Made by a program: the position numbers and the translations under genes
The notes under the pieces: model-generated
What the model was told of the DNA's origin: nothing
Seen by the model: the letters and a program-made list of their open reading frames with translations, nothing else
The model's database searches: none
Shown here: piece after piece, positions 1 to 13,456 of the stretch
How the letters are laid out: every line of letters starts with the position of its first letter
How positions within the stretch are numbered: the first letter of the stretch is position 1
Source: Blasia pusilla
Lineage: Eukaryota; Marchantiophyta; Marchantiopsida; Blasiales
Assembly: GCA_050084515.1 (NCBI GenBank)
Contig: CM114275.1
Span: 9,858,001 to 9,922,000, forward strand
Direction of reading: 5' to 3'
Length of the DNA stretch: 64,000 nt

Positions 1-2645
1 CGACCAAATGTCGATACACTTTCCTTCAAGAAAAGAAAGATGAACTCATCACACTCGTTCACAAGGCTCTTACAAAGTGCTCGTCCACACTGAACATGAC
101 TGAGTTCAGAAACATCCTACATCAGTGTTGCGGATCTAGAAAAGTATTACCTTTCCAACTGTTTGGAGGCAAACACATTAGATCAATTTCTACATTCTTC
201 TCCCAACCCTAGTTTGACAAGGACTGCAAAGAGGCCTGCAGGGAGTTGAATCACCAGCTAAGGGAGGATCCAAAATCTCCACACACTTGATTGTTGGAGA
301 AAACTTACAAACGATTGGTACGTAGGAAGAAACACAGATACAATACTATCAAGATCACAGAGCTCACAAAAAAAATGAAATACCAATCGGCCAAATTATG
401 GAGAATACTCACGAATAGACAAATCAACATTCCATTCCAAGATCTACACATCAGGACCACATATGGTATCCAACTTTACCACTCCAACATTGTTTCAGTG
501 CTGCTCCCATCGACTCCTGGCCGAATGGGATTCGAGATCTACCAGACCTCTTCACCATTGAAGATGTCACATCATGCCTCAGAAGGCTTCATAACAAACC
601 AGAGGATGACATGGGGTGCCATGGTCAGATGTTCAAATTCGCCTGTGAGGAAATTGGCCCAACCCTCACCAGAATGTTCAATACTGCAGTTCAACACGAC
701 TTCCCACTAGAATGGAAAATGAATACGATCCACCCACTCTTCAAGGTTGGAGACCCAATGATACCATCCAAGTACAGAATGATTATGGTGAGCTCCCTCA
801 TGGCCAAGTTGTACGGGCTACTGCTCGAAAGGAAAATCAACGACTCGATTGAAGAAAAGAAGGTGCAAGCCACATGACAAGCAAGTTTTCGACACTCACA
901 TAGCACCTTGGATCACCTTCTTACACTCCAAGTACGGATTGAAGAAAATTCCAAGTCAAGAATTGGTCACAAGCCGGGTAAATTGTTTTGCTATGTTGTA
1001 GACTTCAAGAAGGCCTTTGACACAGTTCCAAGGGCACTTCTTGGAAAACGACTTGAAGAGTTGGGTGTCCCGCCACTACAACTTACAGAAATCAAGGTCT
1101 AATATGCTTAGGTGTTAGCACAGATTGGCACTAAGAGGGGAAGATCTGAAACTTTATCCTCCAACACCGGAGTCAAACAAGGATGCCCCCTATTACCTTC
1201 ATTTTTTGGGGCTCTACATTGACGAACTTGAAGAGGTGCTCTCTAGAGTGAATGGAGCTCCACCAGAGCTAGCACACTGCCTCATCCCCATGCTGTTGTA
1301 TGCAGATTATATAGTTCTGATGTCTAGAACGGCACATGGGCTCCAACTTTACATGAATGCACTATCAGGCTTCTCCAATAAATCGGGCATGGAAGTCAAC
1401 TTGCTGAAAACGAAGATAATTATCTTTGGATCACAACTCACTACGGCGCAGCGTCACACACTTTCACCTTCAGCCAGGGATTGAGAAGGGAGACTAGTGA
1501 GATTGTGGGTGAGAACATATACCTCGGGGTGCAAGTCAAACCCAACAACCAATGGAGAACCAATAGGAGTCGCAACAAGATCAATGCAAGCTTGAGGGAT
1601 CTACACCTGTTGCAATCCAATTGTAGAAGAATGGAACTCTAGAATATTCCACATAAACTCCATCTCTTCAAAGCTCTGGTGATCCTAGCCACACCCTATG
1701 CATCTAAGTTATGGGGCTCCAACCCCAAGGCTTGGCCCCAGGGCCTTGAGGTGCCCCAAAAACTCTTCATGCGTTAGAGTGTGGGCATTAGGAAAACCAC
1801 AAAATTCTACCGGTTAAGTTTGGGGAGGTACCAATGGAGATCCATGCTGTTAAAAATATGATTACATTTCTCCAACACCTCGAGGATATTTGCGAGGACG
1901 GTCTCAATCGTCTATTTGCCAAGTCCTATGTAATTTCAAAAATTAGTGCCACCCTTTGGGCTAAAAATTGGTACTATGACTACAAGAAGTGGCTAATGAA
2001 ATGGGGAATCTCCATCGATGACTTGCCTACGGCCACGCACTAGGACCTTGCTGAAAAATTATACAACAATTACATTGCCATCAACAAGGGCTGACACTAG
2101 CGTTTTTGGGAAAGCAGGGGGCATACATCTCACATTAATGGTGAAAGAATGAGGCGCTACCACACCCTCATGAACACTTGCAGATCCATGAAACAATCTT
2201 CTTACATCTTTGCCCCCATTTCCACTAAGTTACATCATACATTAGCGAGATTCAGATGTGGCTTTACTGACCTTGAGATTGAGAAAGGAAAAATATCAAT
2301 GAAGAAAAGGGAGGATAGATTATGTAGGTTTTGCAACTCGGGGCTTATTGATAATGAACATCATTACCTCTTCGATTGCACCTTTCACAGTTACATTATG
2401 TTTGACTTCTCGGATCTCTTTGATCATCGGGCTTCCAAAGTCCCCGCAGTCTTGGCTAGGCAAAATCAGATTCAGATTGCTAAATTCTTGCATATTTGTG
2501 TGAAGACTAGGGACACTCATTTGGCTCAAAGGACCCCTTAGGCCCTTGTTGGTGCTTGATCTCTCTCCAGAATTGTTGGTAAGTCTCAAAACTAAGTCCC
2601 ATAGCCCTATGGGGTCCCCGTGGACAATAAATCTATTCATTCATT

Positions 2646-2646
<1 letters not shown>
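1..2646 (+). mobile_element. LINE (non-LTR retrotransposon), 3' half, decayed
   Basis: Runs off the left window edge. Pieces of a LINE reverse transcriptase lie in several frames. A thumb-side linker with many basic residues spans 291-560. The fingers region ending in SSLMAKLYGLLLERKI is at about 611-877. FKKAFDTVPR, the conserved block holding the first catalytic Asp, is at about 990-1045. LLYADYIVLMSR at 1295-1330 corresponds to the YADD box with the second Asp changed to Tyr. Downstream, 2149-2541 encodes the C-terminal zinc-knuckle-like motif CRFCNSGLIDNEHHYLFDC that is usual in plant and animal LINEs. The element ends at the poly-CT tract. Stops and frameshifts show that it is dead. The first 400 bases match 57100-57430, a second copy of the same family. 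Confidence 0.85.
611..1484 (+). pseudogene. LINE reverse transcriptase remnant
   Basis: This is the core of the LINE polymerase, which would copy element RNA at a nicked chromosomal target. It lies in three successive open stretches (611-877, 908-1102, 1125-1484) separated by stops or frame changes. Visible blocks are CYVVDFKKAFDTVPRALL, with a catalytic Asp, and LLYADYIVLM, where the usual YADD reads YADY, removing a catalytic Asp. The following block, NKSGMEVNLLKTKIIIFG, matches the conserved 'GLxVNxxKTK' stretch of LINE polymerases. The endonuclease part lies outside the window or is lost. The loss of one catalytic Asp plus several stops means that no activity is expected. Confidence 0.8.

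Positions 2647-2716
<70 letters not shown>
2647..2716. repeat. (CT)n microsatellite at LINE 3' end
   Basis: About 70 bases of nearly pure CT follow directly after the LINE 3' end. Simple-sequence tails are common at LINE 3' ends and arise during target-primed reverse transcription. Confidence 0.95.
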
Positions 2717-2719
<3 letters not shown>

Positions 2720-5700
2720 CCTGTATTTTGTCTTGGTCTGTAGAATGTTCACTCCACCATTAATTGAATTTTAATCACTCCACCTAAGGATGTTTTTATC
2801 CTAAATAGCAATACCCCATATTGGCCCTCATCATTCTCAATCTTGTAAAGGTTGTTTTTCCAAACATCAACGGTTGCGCTCTTAGATCCAACAAGACTCA
2901 TTATGCATGGACAATACACTCTATATCTTGGACTAACCAAATGAAATTTCTCCTCAGTTATCCGAAAAAGCAACACATGGAGATACCATGACATGCTCTA
3001 GCGCGCATCTCCACCATCCTAATAGTTGCAACTTGCCATGAATCTAAGGTAGATGTACCTAGCAAAGTTGCACGGAAACAAATTTGTCCTTTTATGGGAT
3101 GGACCTGCCCAATGTGGTTGTTTTGTTTCGTGTACTTCTAGATAAATTCTTGCATTGATACTTGATCTTGATGGGCTCTTAAGATTTTTCTAAAGCACAT
3201 AGGAACTCTCATCCGAGGCATGTGAGGAAAATACCACACTTTGTTCTGCATTTTAAATTTTGATCATTATATTATTTTTTGATACTCTTGCATCACAAAT
3301 AAGTCTTCAAACATACATCAGAGTTCAAGACTAACTCATCACTTTAGATACACTTCAATATTGGGTTATATATGAGTCCTTCAGAGAGGGTTCAATACTA
3401 TGCCATGAGTACTCACTCTGGAATGTAATTTCTCAGGTTGTTTTGAATGTTGATGTTCATTGCAAGGTCACTATGGAAGAAGGATTTTTGCTAGAAGATG
3501 TTCGTTATTAGACTAACTTTGCTAGGTTGGATGAAAATGTAGATAAGGAGATGGCCAACACAATGGGTATCAACGAGGTGTGGGAAGTGGATTGGACACA
3601 GTGTGATAAGGATATGGTAATACACTTTTTGAGTACATGTAACCCCGACACTTCCAAGGGGATACTTAGAAGAACCTATGAGCATACAATTGTTAGAGTA
3701 TGCCTTATGAGTATTTGTGGAACTCATGGCAATGGCCTTCCAATTCAAGTTCCTTGGTTCATTTTTATCCATGGAGTGTTAGCACACAGATTAGGAGGAG
3801 CTAAGAATATATTCAAAATATCTCATCGAGGTGGAGAAGAATAGCTATGGCTATAATATAAGCCACAATGTGTTGTGCCCAAGAGCTTTTGGGTACTTCT
3901 ATTATACGTGAATCATTTCTTTCATATGAAAGAAAATCACGAGTGTGTACTTGCAAGCATATTGTCCATGGAATGTCGCGTTAGGGAAGGGATTTCAATG
4001 GATTGGGCGACCTATGTATAAAGGAAGCTCATGCTTGATATCAAAGAAGTTTTCCGACCACAGGAAAAGAAAGAGAAAGTAAGAGAAAGCAAGGTTGGAT
4101 TCATTTTGAGCGTTCTCTTCAAGCATGGTAATAATCCGCCCTCATATGAGATGATAGTAGAAGAGGCCTGCCTAGTTTTTGATCCAAAAATGAAATAGAA
4201 GGTTAAAGTGGTGGCAGACGTGGACCACTTGGTTGAAGATGCATAAGTATCTAAGAGGTGAAAGATCTCTAGGACAATGCCAATCAAGAAAAAGAATCCT
4301 TGAAAGAATTCAGGACAAAAAATTTAGGAGATAGTGTAGAGGTGCAAGGCAAGAAAGGTTACGTATAAAATTAAAGATATCTACCAAAGACTCAAAGGGG
4401 AAACTAACACCTTCTGATGATACCGATAGTTTCATTGCTCCGAGAAAAGTACCAAGGAAGAAGAGTTTCTCGGATGAAGGCAAGAAGAAGCTTCCACAGT
4501 CAAAGAAAATGGCTCTCAAGTCTCAACCCAAATATGAAGGAAGCAAAAAGGTGAGGCTACTATCGAGCCTTGTTTCTTTGAGAATGGTAGCTATCCACAC
4601 GGACGTCGGCTATATATTCATAGGCATCTATGTATTTCAAGAGTAGCTCATCACAAGCCCTAATGGCTTGATATGAGCTCTTGTTACCATGATGGTGTAT
4701 ATATTTAGAGTCTATTTTTTGGGCTCAATGGCTAATCCTAGGGTTGGCGGCCAATATCAAGCTCGACGACCAATGCGAGAATCGGTGGTTAGCTACAGAG
4801 CTCGGAGGCTACCAATAGGGCGGAGGTAGAGGATGACATATGAAGGAGGCTACACTTTACTTGTCATCTTCATAACAACAAATTAATATTGTGATGTTGG
4901 GCTTCAAATGTGTTTACCAAGTGATGACTATAGTTGTAGCAAGAGTCAAGCAGGAAGATGATTCTACAACATTATTCATGAATGTTGCAAATTCAAATCC
5001 AAACGTAAGTATTAAAAGCCACCCTCAGGCTTTGCAATGTGCCTCTCGACATGTATCATGTTTCAAAATTTCTCACTCTTGGATTTTACTTTTTGCACCA
5101 TTCACAAGCTTCATCCAAGATTCGCCAAGAGAGAAAACTATCGAATTCTCGAGAATCAAAACACAATAAGGTAACTTCTGCATACATAAATTGGTAACTT
5201 GTGTGATAGTGTGAATTGCTACCATCCCTTCCTTTGGATTTGAAGATGTCACTAAATGTTTGCACAAAAAGGAGTACATTGTGAACTTTGAATTCTGATC
5301 TTGCTTCTAAAATTTGCGACTGCTGCTGAATCCAACCGTGCCTAGTCAACCTTGACATACAAAGTTGACGATATCATAATTAGATATTTGAGGAGCAGAG
5401 CCCGCCAATGAGAGAATGCTCATTATTGAGGATGACATTTTGGCCTCCCTACACCTCCAGAGGGTAGTGATGGTGGTAAGGAAGCCCATGCTCGGATGAT
5501 CCATGGTGAACTCGTCTATGAGGTGGGTGTGATCAACTTGATACATAGAAGGTGATAGATGAGGTCATCAAGGGCATTACAGAAGAACTGAATACTAACG
5601 AAAAAAAGGCACTTGAGGACTCAAATGTGCATATATGTGGTTTTTTTGGCAAAGAGTGAACTAGGGGAGCATGACAAGAAGGATGGTTCATCCCTAAGTT

Positions 5701-8700
5701 GAGTCTAAATCACATTGAAGACCACACACATTAATCATCTGCACTTGTACATGTAGATGGATTGAAGAGAGGAAAAAATGAATGGAACGACCACCGACAA
5801 GATGGTATTGATGGCTTGGATTGGTACGCATTTGGGAGCATGTATGAATGGAACACTCAAAAGCTCGCAAGTTGGAATGTACCCAATATTTCCCACTTCA
5901 TTCCTTCAGAACATGATAGAGGGTCACCAAGCACAACGAGGAAAGGCATCTCTGAGACTCCAAGGAAGAATCTTTCAAAGAATGCTCAAAGAAACATAGC
6001 GAGTGGCGAGGAATTTTTTCAACACACCACTCAATAGAGGCTTTTTCTTCATGGATCAAGAGTGTCAAACCAATGACAAGATTCTTTTAGAGTGAGATAT
6101 AAAAATGGTTGATTAGATGGTGATCACCACCGGATCTCAAATAATGGGTATGGTTATGGTAAACTGCATGAGGCAAATAGATAGTGTCTTCATTGTAGAT
6201 AAGAAATTGCACACAAATAGCATACATGGGGTCCATATGGTGAGCTGCTTAAGCCAAACAGAATTTATATAACATGTGGACACCTATGTGCAGATTGAGG
6301 ACTCCATGTAGTGCTGAATCACATGTGGGAAAAGCCCAAGCAATGTTACCGGTGTGAGATGCTTCCCAACACAAATCATCAAGTGAAGATGGGTTGGTAG
6401 CTAATGTCAAGGGTGCAAGTTCCATTGGAAGACAAGATATGCAAAAACTAAGAAAGGTACTTTTGTGACTCATCCATTTAAAAAGTTCTTTTGCTTGCAA
6501 TCGCACACCCGACGGCTAATTCTTACACACTTGCTTGACTATAAACAAAATTTGGTTATGAAGCTTTTTGAACAACTATGTGAGAAACTATTCTTTAGGA
6601 TGTATTGCACTTGCAAGCAGTTTGCTCCTCAAACTCTTCTTCAACAACATAAGTACTCTTCACTCTTCTTCACTAGCCGACGGATAATTGAGCATGTAAT
6701 CTATCATGGATGCTATTCGAAGCTCAACTCCTACTCTCAAATCAGAGTATATGTATTGCTAATGTAGACATTCTTTCCTTTTTGCATCTAGGGAGTAGTG
6801 GGAGAAGGTCAAAATGAAGTACTAGATCCAAGAGGAGATGGCCTTGCCGCCAGGAGGATTTGTTATTGACAAGAGAATTATCCAAATGAGGATGAACCAC
6901 TAGGGAATGCCAAGGGAAGATGTAGTGCATTTGGAGTCTTGGGAGGATAAGCTTCATCGGTCCAAACTAGCGTCAGCTAGAGTAGATAGACACGTGGAAG
7001 TTTTGGAGCATATGCATGCAACTCTAATCTTTGAAAGAGCAGAGCTACTAAAAAAGTTAGGAATGCCATGATATGAGAACAATAGTGGGTGGGAGGAGGC
7101 ATTGCGTAGAGTTTCAGCCTTGCAAGAATCAACATCAAGGAATTCCAAGTTCATTCTTGACCTTTCGAGTAGGCTAAGTGTGCCCTAAGTGGGCTTAGAT
7201 GAGGTCTCATCTTTGGCTTAGGCTCTAGTGGCTATTTTCGACTTGCAGCGGTTGGATTGTACATGTCCAAAGGTGTGAGAAAATTTTGTGAAGGTCCATG
7301 AGGGGTTTTATTAGCACAATGTGTCAATAAGTTCTTAATGTCATGAACCTTCATGTTTGGATGTATTTGACATGCTGGTTTAACCTATGTATACCTAAGG
7401 AGGATTTTTTGGAGGTCATATCATATTCATTTGCTACATGGACCTTCACAATAGAGTAGACTTGAGAGATGATATCAAAGACCTATTAGCCTTCTCATAT
7501 GCACAAAGTCTACCATTCAATATCTTAATTTCAATTGATAACATCTTTAGTGTTGCTCCCACTTTATCCAAGCTTCTCTCAAAATCTTCTGCCTCTTTTA
7601 GAGCATTACCAAGAGCATGCACGCGGAGTTCTTTCCCTATGCATGGAGAGGCATGTGCTTGCTCAATGGACATACTTCAACATTTATCCGATGTCTGCTC
7701 GTGACCTCCAAGATTTAGACAAGTTGTTACATTCTCAAGACAAGCTATTGCAGCAGTATCCTCAAGTTGGGATGAATCGTTGGTGTTTAAAATTTTTGGA
7801 AGGGATAAGGATGGTGACAGTACGTGCATGTCTCTTGTCTACATGAAAAATTACTTTCTTGAGCACCAACTTTGTGCTCCAAAATCAACCTCCACACACC
7901 AAAAAATTGTATCCGGACTTGAGATACCTATTGGTGTATGTTCATACTTTCAAAATTGATAGCACTCACTCCCATAAGGGCATCAACACCTTGCCATACA
8001 ATGTACTTTGAGAGAAATTGCTCTTGATTAGCCATGATATCCATGCCATCCAACTCAACGCTACGCAAAAAGAACTTCCACCTCCAAACAAACCCATGCT
8101 CACTGCAAACATGATCTGGGCGATCTTTGTTGACTCTTCGAGGTTCAATAGTTTGGCTACGTTCACCAATGCTCCTATTTCTAGCAAATGCACAAGTTGG
8201 GTATGTATAACGCTATTACTTGTTGGTAATAATTTGCACTAATTAATCTTACAACCACCAACGTCAAAGGGAATTTGAAATTGGATTTCCATTCCATATC
8301 TAAATCAGCCAACTTTGCAAGATGTTGGTGAAATATTGAAGCATCTATGGGCTATGCAAAGGCCAGGCTTTTCAATGTCCTCCACGTTTACTTGGTAAAA
8401 ACTATTGAATATTGAGTCAGAATCAAGCTTATAGGACACCCGAACTATTATTTTTGGTACTCACACGGAGTAGGGAAGCTCAGGCAGTAGCAATTCCAAT
8501 GTAGGAAAGTGCAATCAGTAAAAGAAAGTGGTACAATTTGCTCTCTACAGGCCAATTTTGACTTGTTATTCCATAGAGTTGATCAATTTTTGAAAATTTC
8601 ATGTCAATTTCTATTTTGGAGTGGTCTATGCTTCAATTGGAGCACTAGAGAGCTTGAAATTAGGTTTTTTGTGAGAAAATCATTTTTCATGGAATATTCC

Positions 8701-8740
8701 TCTATAGTAATCACAGACGAGAAGCTAGATAAGTAGAATT
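2717..8740. other. Old intergenic sequence, no recognisable gene
   Basis: Six kilobases without an intact gene. The longest open stretch is 105 codons (3527-3844, plus). A coding-like, lysine- and acidic-rich reading appears to continue in pieces to about 4206, suggesting a decayed element protein, but no family motif could be recognised. Around 6950-7150 the plus strand again reads as a charged, coiled-coil-like fragment with one stop. Repeats of known type, RNA genes or termini were not seen. It is most simply old, degraded transposon sequence. Confidence 0.5.
3527..4206 (+). pseudogene. Unrecognised decayed coding-like stretch
   Basis: An open frame of 105 codons (3527-3844) is followed after a stop by further plus-strand readings with protein-like composition, including VGFILSVLFKHGNNPP at about 4090-4140. 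The composition and length suggest part of an element-encoded protein of unknown family. No catalytic or zinc-binding motif is visible, and no start or splice structure can be defended. It could also be chance. Confidence 0.25.
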
Positions 8741-8757
8741 ATAATATTTAGAAGTTT

Positions 8758-9540
8758 CGAATGAAAGAATTCATGGGTCAAGAAGTATGGGAGCTTGTGA
8801 TAGGTGATGAGGCCAAGCCAAAAGATGACTCAACAAACTTTAATGTTCATGCTTGGAACAAACGTGAAAGAAAAGTAATCCACTATATTTAACTAACAAT
8901 CAATTTGCCAATGATATGTCACATTCAAGATGTTGATATTCCGAAGGAGGCTTGGGATGCATTGGAAAATTTGTTCCTATCATCTACAAAGCCCCGAAAG
9001 CCTCAATTGAAACAAAAATTGAACGAAGTGAGGAAAGGATCATAGAGCATCAATGACTAAATTTTGAGTATCAAACCTATTATTGATCAGTTGAATAGCA
9101 TTGGAGTGACAATAGAAGATGATGATATGATTTTGTTCACTCTTCAAGGCCTTCCAAAGGATAACAAGTCCTTTAAGAACACTTTCTCTGTGAGAGAGAA
9201 GTATCCAACCTTTCAAGAGTTATATAGTCCCATTGTTAATCAGTGAGGAGATGTGCCTAGTAGGCGGTAGTACCTCGTCTTGCATGCAAGAAAGTGCGCT
9301 ATTTGCAAAAAGAGGCAGAGGTCGTGGTAGAAGCTTTCGTGGTTGTGGTGGATATCAAGCGTATGGAGGAAGAGACACTCAATATAACGTGACTCAATCA
9401 ACTACGAATCAGTACGAGACACAATCATAAGGTGGTGATGGTGGAAACCGTTGGGATCAAGGTCAGCAGTAGAAGGTCTCTGGATCTTGCAAAAACTGTG
9501 GGATAAAGGATCACTATGCAAAGTTTTTCTTCAAGAAGAA
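8758..9540 (+). pseudogene. copia gag remnant
   Basis: Encodes a copia-type capsid protein in pieces. At 8940-9000 the reading AWDALENLF matches the usual 'W..L...Y' block of copia gag. 9064-9246 gives ILFTLQGLPKDNKSF, the typical 'LxxLPxxY/F' region. It is followed by a Gly/Arg-rich stretch (9316-9380, RGRGRSFRGCGGY) and a zinc knuckle at about 9484-9525 reading CKNCGIKDHYAKF, where the last Cys of the C-C-H-C pattern is Phe. Stops lie at 8890 and 9058. It would package element RNA if intact. Confidence 0.75.
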
Positions 9541-9640
9541 GGTAGATATGAGAATGGGAGCCTTACACCAACAAAACTATGTGGAGCAACAACACCAAGG
9601 GCAGTATCTAGAACAATAACATTTACAAACTGAGCACCTC

Positions 9641-9874
9641 TTGATCATGATTCATCATATGGGAGCAATGGTCAAGAAAGACTCGACAGTAGATTGGTAC
9701 ATCGACTCTAGTACTACAAATCATATGACCTCACAAAATAAATGGTTCATTAGTATGGAGCCGGTGAAAGATCTTGCAATAATGCTCACAAGAGATGACA
9801 CTCAACATCATATTATGCATAGCGGTAAAGTTCCAATAGTATCAGATGGTCTTTGGCTACATTTCATCCTCTAG
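9641..9874 (+). pseudogene. copia aspartyl protease remnant
   Basis: The 77-codon open stretch contains DWYIDSSTTNHMTS, the copia protease active-site region in which the Asp of the D-S/T-G triad is followed by Ser-Ser instead of Ser-Gly. In the family this enzyme cuts the gag-pol polyprotein. The Gly change, together with the truncation just downstream, suggests inactivity. Confidence 0.7.
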
Positions 9875-10235
9875 GCAGGTTATTATGAGTCGCGTTATTC
9901 TCTTTGATGAGGTAAAGTCATGGTATGCTCCATCTGAGTCTCTTCCACCTCTAAACTTGTCTATTGAGGGGATGAATATGACTATCAACCAAAAAAAATT
10001 TCCTTCAAATTCCCCAAGCACTAGTGCAGGATTAGGAGAGGTCTTAGATTTGTCAGTTAAATTTATGAGTCCATGGATGGAAAGAGTAAGTAGTGAGTCC
10101 GTTGACACTAGTCAGAGCTCGAGTCAAATATTAGAGGCGTCCACCTTTGAACAATAACTTCGTAGATTAACTAGAGTCATACATCATGTTCATAGATTCA
10201 TAAATGAAGGATTCCGTACAACACATCATGCATAT

Positions 10236-11425
10236 ATGATGACTACCCTTCAAGAACAAGAGCTGAGTTGTCTTGAAGAAGCTGCAAGAAAGGTTGAATG
10301 GATTGAAGTTATGGAAGAAGAGTTTGTTGCATTAAGACATCAACAGACCTGGGACATGGTTGATATATCTTATGGTAAGGAAGCTATTTGTTGCAAATGG
10401 ATTTATAAAATCAAGCGTAATCAAGATGGTACCGTAAACACATACAAAGCCATATTGGTAGCTAAGGGTTATGCACAACAATATGGCATTGATTATGAGG
10501 AGACATTTAGCCCTATTGCAAAGATGACGACTACAAGAATAGTGGTGCGTTGTAGTTGTAGTAAGTAAGAAGTGGAAATTACATCACATGGACGTCAAGA
10601 ATGTCTTCTTGAATGGAGATCTATATGAGGAAGTTTATATGACTCAACCACTTGGATATGAACATCTCGAGTTTCCATTTTACATATGCAGGTTGAAGAA
10701 AACTGTATATGGGCTCAAACAAGCTCCAAGAGCTTAGTATGGCAAGATTATTTACGTCCTATAAGAGTTGGGCATTAGGGTATATATTTCTGACTCCTTG
10801 TTATATGTCTTGAGAGGACAAGATCATACGGTTCTCATTGTGTTGTATTTTGATGACCTCTTGATTACTTGGAGTGTTGAGGATATGGTACAATAAGTCA
10901 AGCTAAAGTTACAAGCAAAATTTGATATGAAGGACTTGGGAGAACTCAAGTACTTCCTTGGTGTTGAGTTTCATAAGATCGAAGAGAGCATGTGATTATT
11001 ATAACGAAAATATGCTCTTCATATTCTTTCAAAATATGGTATGACGGCTTGTAAGCCAATCTCTACACCATTGGACTAGAGTGTGAAGCTAAGAGTGGCT
11101 GAAGGAAAGTTGCTTGCAGATTCTAATATGTACAAGCACATGGTTGGAATTTTGATCTATCCGACTATAACCAGACTAGATTTGAGCTACACAATGAGCC
11201 TAGCGAGCCAATTTAGGCAAGCATCTTGAAAACCTCATCTTAATGTTGTGAGAAGGATTATGGGCTATGTGAAATTATTTGTTCAATTCGGACTTCAATT
11301 TGAACCTTCTCCGATTTTATAATTACAAGGATTCACAAATGTTGATTGGCCAAGAAACGTGTGTGATAGACATTCCACATCTGGTTATTCATATATCTTG
11401 GGAAGCGCAACTATAAGACTATAAT
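10236..11425 (+). pseudogene. copia reverse transcriptase and RNase H remnant
   Basis: The polymerase starts with the family block WIEVMEEEFVALRHQQTWD and continues with CKWIYKIKRNQDGTV and VAKGYAQQYGIDYEETFSP (to 10568). After a stop the reading resumes with [18 protein letters not shown] at about 10590. YFDDLLIT, the YxDD catalytic box, is at about 10850. KYFLGVEF is at about 10950. RNase H pieces follow, including the block with ADSNMYKHMVGILIY at about 11115 and STSGYSYILGSATI near 11375. Several stops interrupt it. Confidence 0.85.
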
Positions 11426-11430
11426 TACAG

Positions 11431-12740
11431 AGGTTGAGTAAAGAGGCTATAAGTAAGGCTATGATTATGATTAGGGTTAGGATTGCTTGTACATACTCTA
11501 TATAATTGAGAAGAGGACTAGCCTCCATTCATTCTCTCATTTCAAAATTTTGTTCTCCATAGTGTTGTGTGTGTGTGAGAGTCATTTTCCATCAATTATG
11601 CTTATTTAGAAGTTTTCTACAAAAATCAGCTACATGCTCATATGGCTATTTGAAGATTGCAACATTCAATATACCGAGCCAAACTATTACCTTCTCTTAG
11701 CTAATTTCCCTCTTATTCCCTAGTAGGTGCCCGTGCCTTTTTCAAAACACCTCCCCCAAAATATTAGGACTTCAACCGTGATGTAGTCAGAGTTCTTTAC
11801 TAGAACCTAAACTCGACTGCCCATCTAGACTACTAGCCACTGCCCATGCTATTCACAAGTGATACTTAATTAGGGCCCTAACTTAAATGCCTAAAGTTGC
11901 AGTTATTGTGGAGGTGCGTGCATAACTACATATTTTGTGCAGATACACAAGAGTGCTCCAATGAATCCCTAAATTGACGTGGACCAATAGAATTGAGAAA
12001 ATGTCTCTAGGATTAGGCTTTCCGGTCACTTGCCAACAGTATACGTGATGTGGGGGTTTGTATTAAAGTCTCTTTGTGGCCGTCACATCGATGGTCTATC
12101 ACACATTTCAAGCATTAGTCTTCATTAGAATATATGTTTTATGGTTTATGGTTTCGTATCTATCATTATAAAGGTTTGTATTGATTACTTTTGTATTGTA
12201 GCATCCCTTTGTATAGTATGTAAGACTTGATGTAAATGCTAAACCCAAATGGCCCTCAAAGATATACATGCATTAATGTCATTATGTTAAAAAAGACGAC
12301 CTAATAACAAGCATTACATATTTGGTTCCCGTCGGATTAGTTTAGTATATTCAACTTTGTATCGTAGACATAGTTGTATTCTTCTCATCTATAATGTAGT
12401 GTCTCTCGGTTTGTAGATTACTATATTCTCCCATGCCTACGTAGTGTCCTCATGGTTTGTATTGACTACATAGTGTCTCCTCGGTGGTTTATATAGAAGG
12501 CCTACGTAGTGTCTTCCTATTTGTATTGAAGACTATTGTAGACAGCCACAAAATTGGTTTCTTTTCTATTCTTCTTTGTGTCTCTCCTATGTTTGTATTT
12601 ATATTTGTATTGAAGGCAAAATTAGGTGTTAATATCCTTATAATATATTTTTTAATATTTTGGGTCTCTTTATTATCTGTGTGTACACTTTTATATTTAT
12701 TTATTTGTTTTAATAATACCCCACCCCACTTTTGGGGCTA
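11431..12740. other. Intergenic sequence with a decayed short direct repeat
   Basis: No gene is visible. Between about 12395 and 12520 the phrase 'tagtgtc' followed by a 'ggtttgta'-like stretch recurs four times at irregular 30-45 base spacing (near 12398, 12440, 12471 and 12503), indicating an old tandem repeat. The rest is AT-rich and unremarkable. Confidence 0.5.
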
Positions 12741-12857
12741 CCACACTAGTTTTCTTTATTATCTCCTTATTTCAACTCCCTCTCTCAAAGTGACATCAAA
12801 AGGGGGCCTAGAGGACATGTGTCCAACACCATGTCCTCTCTTATTTAATTATATAGA
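12723..12857 (-). mobile_element. Small Helitron-like element
   Basis: Read on the minus strand, the sequence starts at 12857 with TCTATATAATTAAATAAGAG preceded by A, and shares with the element at 41089-41278 both the start and an internal stretch resembling 'gtcactttgagagagggag'. The far end carries a short GC stem (ccccacttttgggg, 12725-12738). A TC start after A, an AT-rich head and a terminal hairpin are hallmarks of Helitrons. It is far too short to encode a protein. Confidence 0.45.
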
Positions 12858-13456
12858 TTTGTAAATATGGGGCCCTTTGTAATGAGAATAAAATAGGGGA
12901 TAGGACAAGGAAAATTGCATAGGGGGCCACTTAAGCAAGTACCCGAAGTTAATCAAACATCAGTCACTATAATTTAGCCACGCTAATTTAAACCAATGCA
13001 TTTCGATAAGAATATAGATAGATGTCGCATCATAAGTTCCTATCCACCCGGTCGCATGAGTTACTGATCGCAATTGTACAAGATACTCAAAGGCCTGGTA
13101 GACCCACGCTTCCGTCTTCGACGGAGTGCAATGATCTTGTCAGACATGGCAGTTAAATAGGCTTGACAGAGGCAACGACTCTGTGCAAAGTGCCCAGCGA
13201 TTACATACAGGCAGAGAAAGCTGCAATGTTCAAACTCAGCCTGGAACCTCACAGTGTCATAAGAGCACCACAATCAGTAGTTTGGGATAGACCCGACTCG
13301 CCGCGGGGACACATGTTGTAGAGTTTTAAAGCAGGAATGATTGAACTCTGCCCGGCTTCCGTTTGCAAAATTGAGCGAGAGAGCAACGGCGTCGATAGAC
13401 TCCAGCACGTATTTCAAGATTATCTGCGTCTGCATGAAGTCTTTCCTCCGATCGAT

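Larger units (their letters stand above)
8741..11430 (+). mobile_element. Ty1/copia LTR retrotransposon, decayed, integrase missing
   Basis: Successive plus-strand fragments follow the copia order gag, zinc knuckle, protease, then reverse transcriptase and RNase H. The integrase that should lie between protease and polymerase is absent: protease-like sequence ends near 9840 and within about 250 bases the reading becomes the tail of the integrase-polymerase linker (PLNLSIEG and Ser-rich sequence), then polymerase at 10236. Convincing LTRs were not found on either side. Many in-frame stops are present. The element is dead and probably old. Confidence 0.85.

Noticed and set aside
12484-12864. 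126-codon frame rich in Phe, Leu and Ile that looks like a membrane protein
   Set aside because: It lies across the old tandem repeat and the Helitron-like element; the hydrophobic look comes from T-rich sequence.
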